NCBI GenBank assembly: GCA_017610225.1
Contig: JAFCCM010000071.1
Location: 1 to 8,814, forward strand
Source of the DNA: Candidatus Aenigmatarchaeota archaeon
GTDB lineage: Archaea; Aenigmatarchaeota; Aenigmatarchaeia; CG10238-14
Length of the DNA stretch: 8,814 nt
Direction of reading: 5' to 3'
Below, piece by piece: positions 6,063-8,814 of this stretch. The position numbers and the translations under genes are program-made. The notes beneath the pieces were generated by a model that was given only the letters and a program-made list of their open reading frames with translations, ran no database searches and was not told the origin of the DNA. The stretch's first letter is position 1. Every line of letters starts with the position of its first letter.

Positions 6063-7649
6063 ATGGTAATAAGAATAGCATCATTATTTTCAGGAATTGG
6101 TGGATTTGAATTGGGTATAACCAGAGCATCAAACACAACAGGTATAGATACAGAGACAATATTTTCATCAGAGATAGATAAATTTGCAAGACAAACATAT
6201 TTAAAAAATTTCGGAGTAGAACCACATGGAGACATCACACAAATTGAAGCAGCAAACATCCCTGACCATGACATCCTCTGTGGAGGATTCCCTTGTCAAT
6301 CTTTTAGTATTGCTGGAAAACGGCGAGGATTTGAAGATACGAGAGGAACTCTCTTCTTTGAAATCGCAAGGATTCTTGAAAGAAAGCAGCCGAGGATGTT
6401 TTTTCTTGAGAACGTCCGAGGACTTCTTAGTCATGATAAAGGAAAAACCTTTGCCAAAATCTTGCAAACGGTGGATGAATTGGGGTATGATGCGGAATGG
6501 CAATTGTTTAACAGCAAGAATTTTGGAGTCCCCCAGAACAGAGAAAGAGTGTTCATTATCGGGCATCTTAGAGGATCAGGTACACGAGCGATATTTCCTA
6601 TCACAAAAAATGGTGAACGGATTGATAAGACACAAAAAACATCATCAAGAAAAAGGAAATGGGTTCAAAGCAACGATATATCAAATTGTGTGAATACCAG
6701 ATTTGGAAGTACTGCTAGAGGTCAACAATTGATAGCAGGATGTCTAACAGGCGGCGGTCATTCAGGGGGACTTCATTCAGACATGACTACTATCAAAAAT
6801 ACACGAGGTATTCGTAGATTGACACCAATTGAGTGTGAACGACTTCAGGGATTTCCACAGTACGAAAGTTATATATCCGTTAACATTCATAATAATATAA
6901 TATGCTTAGACCATCAAAAGAGTTATGTGAATGCGGAAATGAAAAATCACAGGTTGCAAAAACGTGTTTTGAATGTAGAAAACGGCAGGTTACAAGAAAA
7001 TGTGAAATATGTGGACGAGAATTCAGTTCAAAGTTATCAACCAACAAAAAAACATGTTCGAAAGAATGTGCATATAAATTGCGTGGAATCAATAGTAGAA
7101 ATACACAATCAAAAAAAATCATCCTCATTTGCCAACTTTGTGGAAAGCCAAAACTCGTATCACCAACATATAAAAACAGAAGATTTTGTTCAGATGCTTG
7201 TTGGCATAAATACAATGTACGAGAAAATCATCACTTTTGGAAAGGAGGAATTACATCAGAAAGGGCAGTTTTCGATACATCAAAAGAATGGAAAAACGTT
7301 CGTAAAGTTGTTTGGAAGCGAGACAATGCTACCTGCACCAGATGCGGAGATCGATTTAATCACACTCAAAAAACATTTGAAGTGCATCACGTTAAACCAT
7401 TCGAGTTCAAACTGTTTAGACTTGAACTCAATAATCTCATTCTTTTATGTAATGACTGTCATAACTGGGTGCATTCAAACAAAAACAGAGATAAAAGATT
7501 CATTGAATCTTGATATTCATAGTGTTTTTGGTTATACATATGGAATTAGTGACACACAACGATATAAATGTTTAGGGAATGCCGTCACTGTCAATGTAAT
7601 TGAATTTATTATGGAAAGACTCTTAAAAAATGTTAGAGGAGTAAATTAA
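6063..7649 (+). CDS. C5-cytosine DNA methyltransferase interrupted by HNH-encoding insert
   Basis: A 528-aa SAM-dependent DNA cytosine-C5 methyltransferase (Dcm/HhaI family), probably protecting viral DNA from host restriction; no partner restriction enzyme is visible. Motif I: IASLFSGIGGFELG (5-18). Motif IV: GGFPCQS with catalytic Cys78. Motif VI: LENV (115-118). Motif VIII: NFGVPQNRERVFIIG (153-167). Then a short target-recognition region, motif IX RRLTPIECERLQGFP (251-265) and, only after about 225 residues, motif X ISDTQRYKCLGNAVTVNV. Relatives have 10-30 residues between IX and X. The extra stretch is the HNH-encoding insert read in the other frame; it contains no stop. I prefer ATG 6063, with GGAG 6 nt upstream and a motif I spacing normal for the family. 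ATG 6051 adds four residues and has a weaker AGGA 11 nt away. Whether the enzyme stays active is unknown. Confidence 0.88.
   Translation: MVIRIASLFSGIGGFELGITRASNTTGIDTETIFSSEIDKFARQTYLKNFGVEPHGDITQIEAANIPDHDILCGGFPCQSFSIAGKRRGFEDTRGTLFFEIARILERKQPRMFFLENVRGLLSHDKGKTFAKILQTVDELGYDAEWQLFNSKNFGVPQNRERVFIIGHLRGSGTRAIFPITKNGERIDKTQKTSSRKRKWVQSNDISNCVNTRFGSTARGQQLIAGCLTGGGHSGGLHSDMTTIKNTRGIRRLTPIECERLQGFPQYESYISVNIHNNIICLDHQKSYVNAEMKNHRLQKRVLNVENGRLQENVKYVDENSVQSYQPTKKHVRKNVHINCVESIVEIHNQKKSSSFANFVESQNSYHQHIKTEDFVQMLVGINTMYEKIITFGKEELHQKGQFSIHQKNGKTFVKLFGSETMLPAPDAEIDLITLKKHLKCITLNHSSSNCLDLNSIISFFYVMTVITGCIQTKTEIKDSLNLDIHSVFGYTYGISDTQRYKCLGNAVTVNVIEFIMERLLKNVRGVN
6869..6876 (+). promoter_or_regulatory. 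Putative TATA box for HNH gene
   Basis: TTATATAT at the left edge of the insert, centred about 29 nt before the HNH ATG at 6902. The spacing is close to that of the terminase box. The ATG has no SD, so a leaderless transcript from here is plausible. The site also lies within methyltransferase codons, and the region is AT-rich, so chance occurrence is possible. Confidence 0.35.
6902..7513 (+). CDS. HNH homing endonuclease with zinc knuckles, overlapping methyltransferase in +1 frame
   Basis: A 203-aa protein read one base ahead of the methyltransferase frame. It has three N-terminal Cys4 zinc knuckles: C9/C11-C22/C25, C34/C37-C52/C56 and C77/C80-C96/C100. Next is ENHHFWKGGIT (108-118), the NHxxWKGG entry motif common before phage and homing HNH domains, and then the HNH core: CTRCG (145-149), VHHVKPF (161-167) with the catalytic His pair, ELNNLILLCNDCH (175-187) and His191. 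The knuckles should bind DNA, and the core should cut it with a divalent metal. The ATG has no SD and a TATA-like box about 29 nt upstream. Its natural target would be the uninterrupted methyltransferase gene between motifs IX and X. The family is clear; activity and expression are inferred. Confidence 0.9.
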   Translation: MLRPSKELCECGNEKSQVAKTCFECRKRQVTRKCEICGREFSSKLSTNKKTCSKECAYKLRGINSRNTQSKKIILICQLCGKPKLVSPTYKNRRFCSDACWHKYNVRENHHFWKGGITSERAVFDTSKEWKNVRKVVWKRDNATCTRCGDRFNHTQKTFEVHHVKPFEFKLFRLELNNLILLCNDCHNWVHSNKNRDKRFIES

Positions 7650-7650
7650 T

Positions 7651-7797
7651 ATGAAAACAAGAATAGTTGAAATAGACATATTTGAAACGACAACCGATGA
7701 AGAGTTTGAAGACGTTCTTTCCATGATTCAAATATTGAAACATACCTGTGGCGCGCATAATATAGATGGCAAGTGCTCGACGTATAGTAAGAAATAG
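7651..7797 (+). CDS. 48-aa hypothetical protein
   Basis: An ATG one base after the methyltransferase stop, with AGGAG at 7637-7641 and a 9-nt spacer, so it is co-transcribed and probably translated at a good rate. The protein has a beta strand (RIVEIDIFE), an acidic linker, an amphipathic helix (EEFEDVLSMIQILKHT) and a C-terminal part with Cys33, His36 and Cys42 that could bind a metal. I do not recognise the family. Good SD, operon position and mixed composition support a real gene. Small early viral proteins that bind host factors are one possibility, unsupported by any motif. Confidence 0.6.
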   Translation: MKTRIVEIDIFETTTDEEFEDVLSMIQILKHTCGAHNIDGKCSTYSKK

Positions 7798-7809
7798 AGG
7801 TGATGAAGT

Positions 7810-7911
7810 GTGGAAATTGAATTAGAAGACGCGATAAGATACTGTGTAGTATCATGGATGTTGGGATGTCTGACCACGGTTGGCGTTTTCGTAGTGGTGC
7901 TATATGTGTGA
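7810..7911 (+). CDS. 33-aa single-pass membrane peptide, GTG start
   Basis: The GTG at 7810 is preceded by GAGGTGAT (7797-7804), an extended match to the 16S rRNA tail at good distance and the longest SD in the window. The peptide begins with an acidic stretch (MEIELED), followed by a hydrophobic helix from about residue 11 to the end (CVVSWMLGCL TTVGVFVVVL in two parts). It lies 12 nt after the previous stop. An ATG at 7803 reads only five codons in another frame. The strong SD and the clean acidic-then-hydrophobic layout argue for a real membrane peptide, perhaps a holin-like or host-targeting protein. No family is recognised. Confidence 0.5.
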   Translation: MEIELEDAIRYCVVSWMLGCLTTVGVFVVVLYV

Positions 7912-7965
7912 TGGTAGATGTAATTATGTGTGTGTTATTAAAAATACAAACCTGTATAGCGTAAA

Positions 7966-7986
7966 TTTTTGGTAAATATATTTTTT
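7966..7986 (+). terminator. T-rich terminator-like stretch
   Basis: A T5 tract at 7966-7970 and a T6 tract at 7981-7986 follow the last small gene of the first rightward operon. Archaeal transcription typically ends in such oligo-T tracts without needing a hairpin, and I see no hairpin here. The T6 belongs to repeat copy 2, so the repeat may both end one transcript and start the next. Confidence 0.4.
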
Positions 7987-8038
7987 GGATGTTTTCGGTA
8001 GACTTATATAGGTTTAGAGCGTTAGAATGGTTATAGGA
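7977..8038 (+). repeat. 62-bp direct repeat, copy 2: promoter and leader of the 46-aa gene
   Basis: An exact copy of 5978-6039, including the T6 tract, the TATA box at 8002-8011 and the transcription-start region. Immediately after the repeat the base is G instead of A, which turns the leader AGGA into AGGAG, a better SD for the gene at 8049. The 137-nt gap from 7912 to 8048 holds this promoter, the T-rich stretch before it and no convincing gene. Confidence 0.85.
8002..8011 (+). promoter_or_regulatory. TATA box, rightward promoter P2
   Basis: ACTTATATAG inside repeat copy 2, with an expected start near 8033-8035. It gives a leader of only about 15 nt that begins at the SD of the following gene. 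Confidence 0.55.
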
Positions 8039-8048
8039 GTAATGTAAT

Positions 8049-8189
8049 ATGCATATAGAACAATATACAATAAACTACAGACGAAATGGGCATATGGAAA
8101 GAGTAATACTCGAACTAGAGATAGATTGTATGAATATAGAAGAAACTGAACAATTTATTGAATATATCAAAAAATTTACAAATGCATGA
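8049..8189 (+). CDS. 46-aa hypothetical protein
   Basis: The first gene behind repeat copy 2. The SD AGGAG at 8035-8039 has a 9-nt spacer to the ATG at 8049; an earlier ATG at 8042 meets a stop at once. The protein begins with MHIEQYTINYRRNG and should form two beta strands (EQYTINYR, ERVILELEID) followed by a helix (EETEQFIEYIKKF). This is a compact beta-beta-alpha layout. No family is recognised. Its stop overlaps the first ATG of the next gene, which suggests coupling. Confidence 0.6.
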   Translation: MHIEQYTINYRRNGHMERVILELEIDCMNIEETEQFIEYIKKFTNA

Positions 8190-8437
8190 TTATTATGAAA
8201 ACAAAATGTAAACCAAAAAATATAGGCGAAATACTTAGCGAAAGCGATATAACCAGTGATGGAGAGCTTCGAACAACGTATACATCAGAATTTCCAAATT
8301 GGAACAAATCGTTTGATGAAATAGGTAAGGAACTAGGCGAATGTTTAGAGTCATACAATACACCAACAGAAAAAAGTCGTATCCATTACTGTTGTTGCAG
8401 GAGAACCAAGCAAAATAGTAACCATATATGTTGGTGA
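8186..8437 (+). CDS. Hypothetical protein, apparently frameshifted at an A6 run
   Basis: The frame from ATG 8186 (or ATG 8195) gives 83 aa, but the character changes after residue 63. The first 63 residues look like a normal acidic protein; the tail, HYCCCRRTKQNSNHICW, looks like out-of-frame sequence. In the +1 frame, just after the A6 run at 8370-8375, a sensible sequence continues: VVSITVVAGEPSKIVTIYVG and on to LRF, with its stop at 8478-8480. A single missing A would give one 97-aa protein. The downstream frame has no start codon of its own. The cause may be a sequencing error, a true mutation, or slippage during transcription or translation. ATG 8186 overlaps the previous stop and has no SD. 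No family is recognised. Confidence 0.5.
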   Translation: MIIMKTKCKPKNIGEILSESDITSDGELRTTYTSEFPNWNKSFDEIGKELGECLESYNTPTEKSRIHYCCCRRTKQNSNHICW

Positions 8438-8480
8438 TGATGCTAGACAAATATATCAAAATCGTACACTTAGATTTTAA
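8349..8480 (+). pseudogene. Displaced +1-frame C-terminus of the 8186 gene
   Basis: This frame is open from after a TAG at 8346-8348 to a TAA at 8478, but has no ATG, GTG or TTG early enough to start it. Its product from 8376 (VVSITVVAGEPSKIVTIYVG, then DDARQIYQNRTLRF) alternates hydrophobic and polar residues like a beta sheet, and it ends 17 nt before the next gene, a normal operon gap. Both points suggest it is the true end of the gene that starts at 8186. Confidence 0.5.
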
Positions 8481-8497
8481 AATGGAAGGTAATAAAT

Positions 8498-8814
8498 ATG
8501 AAAACAATTGAAACAACTTTCGAACCGAGCGATGATGAGAAATCAGCAATCGGTAGAATTGAATTGTGCGGCACTGACAAAGAAATTCAGTCAATGCTGA
8601 ATAGTATTGGGTCGGTCATTGAACAGCATACTGCCGATGAATTTGTTGTAGGCGAGTATGTGCGCGTTAAATATGACAATGTTTACGAATTTAAAGCGAT
8701 ACTTGGGGTAAAGACTGGAAGTGTCAGTGTCGCCGATAAGGATGGCAAGACAATAGACGTTCCTATGTCATCCGTGCAGAATATGGGCGAGAGGCGCGTA
8801 TTATCACTCGTAGG
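8498..8814 (+). CDS. Hypothetical protein with SH3-like beta segment (partial, runs off right edge)
   Basis: An ATG at 8498 with GGAAGG about 8 nt upstream; the frame is open to the window end (105 residues seen). The N-terminal part is acidic (FEPSDDEKSAIGRIE) with a helix (KEIQSMLNSIGSVIEQH). Residues 51-105 read as short strands: FVVGEYVRVKYDNVYEFKAI, then KTGSVSVADKDGKTIDVP. This spacing suggests a small SH3/KOW-like barrel, but I do not recognise a family. An ATG at 8482 in another frame stops after eight codons. Codon use is richer in GC-ending codons (GCG, CGC, GGC) than in the neighbouring small genes, which may mean a different origin or higher expression. Confidence 0.6.
   Translation, partial: MKTIETTFEPSDDEKSAIGRIELCGTDKEIQSMLNSIGSVIEQHTADEFVVGEYVRVKYDNVYEFKAILGVKTGSVSVADKDGKTIDVPMSSVQNMGERRVLSLV

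Larger units (their letters stand above)
6868..7536 (+). mobile_element. Homing-endonuclease insert in the methyltransferase gene
   Basis: Joining the sequence before and after this stretch restores a normal IX-to-X linker: GFPQYESY directly followed by TYGISDTQRYK. The hexamer GTTATA occurs at both edges (6868-6873 and 7531-7536), which gives a net insert of 663 nt (221 codons, in frame). A second short shared word, ATTCATA, lies just inside (6885-6891 and 7515-7521). Nearly all of the insert is the HNH ORF, with about 30 nt of flank before it and 17-23 nt after. That is far too little for a group I or group II intron core. The exact ends are uncertain by a few codons. The likely nature is a homing-endonuclease gene that entered a conserved enzyme site, a typical target for such elements. 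Confidence 0.65.

Noticed and set aside
6226..6693. 155-codon open frame overlapping the methyltransferase in +1 phase
   Set aside because: It overlaps conserved methyltransferase motifs IV-VIII, has no SD and no recognisable protein character. It is treated as a shadow and used only as a caution for the dual-coding argument.
6868..7536. Self-splicing group I/II intron or intein around the HNH gene
   Set aside because: Only about 30 nt before and 17-23 nt after the HNH ORF lie within the insert, too little for a ribozyme core. The methyltransferase-frame reading shows no intein ends (no N-terminal Cys/Ser block with a C-terminal His-Asn). An archaeal bulge-helix-bulge intron was tried by eye and no convincing pairing was found, but folding software could still reveal one.
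7911..7964. 17-codon ORF starting at the stop of the 33-aa peptide
   Set aside because: The ATG overlaps the preceding TGA, but there is no SD of its own and the product is too short to support.
8235..8594. Minus-strand ORF of 119 codons across the frameshift region
   Set aside because: It runs across three plus-strand genes with good SDs or operon spacing, and its sequence is low-complexity hydrophobic/Ser-rich, as expected for antisense of AT-rich DNA.
1..8814. tRNA, rRNA, CRISPR array or integrase/attachment site
   Set aside because: I saw no cloverleaf with a TTCAA/TTCGA arm, no regularly spaced repeats and no recombinase gene. The only long repeat found is the two-copy 62-bp promoter.

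Overview
The window looks like part of a tailed double-stranded DNA virus or provirus (Caudoviricetes type) with an archaeal host. A complete head-morphogenesis module runs leftward from a divergent promoter hub at about 5940-6050. An AT-rich accessory module runs rightward from the same hub. The archaeal assignment rests on promoter form. A/T-only or nearly A/T-only TATA-like boxes lie 27-30 nt ahead of probable leaderless or short-leader starts (large terminase, HNH nuclease, the small membrane protein and the two copies of the 62-bp repeat), and I see no convincing bacterial -35/-10 pairs. Strong Shine-Dalgarno (SD) sites (GGAGG, GAGGTGAT) precede most internal operon genes, as in many euryarchaea. 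I cannot name a species; a bacterial virus is less likely but not excluded.

Left arm (minus strand, read from 5952 down to 1). In order: a 62-aa single-pass membrane protein, the large terminase, the portal, a Mu gpG/HK97 gp10-like morphogenesis protein, a prohead protease carrying a scaffold domain, and a probable capsid decoration protein cut by the window edge. The order resembles the Mu head operon, including an in-frame internal start with a strong SD that would yield scaffold alone from the 3' end of the protease gene (compare Mu I/Z and lambda C/Nu3). The genes are tightly packed (gaps of 1-2 nt or short overlaps), except for a 109-nt gap ahead of the protease that holds a probable second promoter.

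Right arm (plus strand, 6051 to the end). A C5-cytosine DNA methyltransferase opens the module. Between its motifs IX and X lies an insert of about 660 bp that encodes a complete HNH homing endonuclease with zinc knuckles in the +1 frame, while the methyltransferase frame stays open across the whole insert. Two tiny genes follow, one of them a single-pass membrane peptide. Next come a T-rich terminator-like stretch and an exact second copy of the 62-bp promoter/leader found ahead of the methyltransferase. This second copy drives another run of small unknown genes: a 46-aa protein, a gene that appears frameshifted at an A6 run, and a partial protein running off the right edge.

The left arm builds and fills the capsid. 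The right arm probably modifies viral DNA against host restriction and carries a selfish nuclease plus small proteins that may act on the host. The most interesting feature is the dual-coding methyltransferase/HNH insert. Next are the exact promoter duplication, the nested scaffold and the A6 frameshift.
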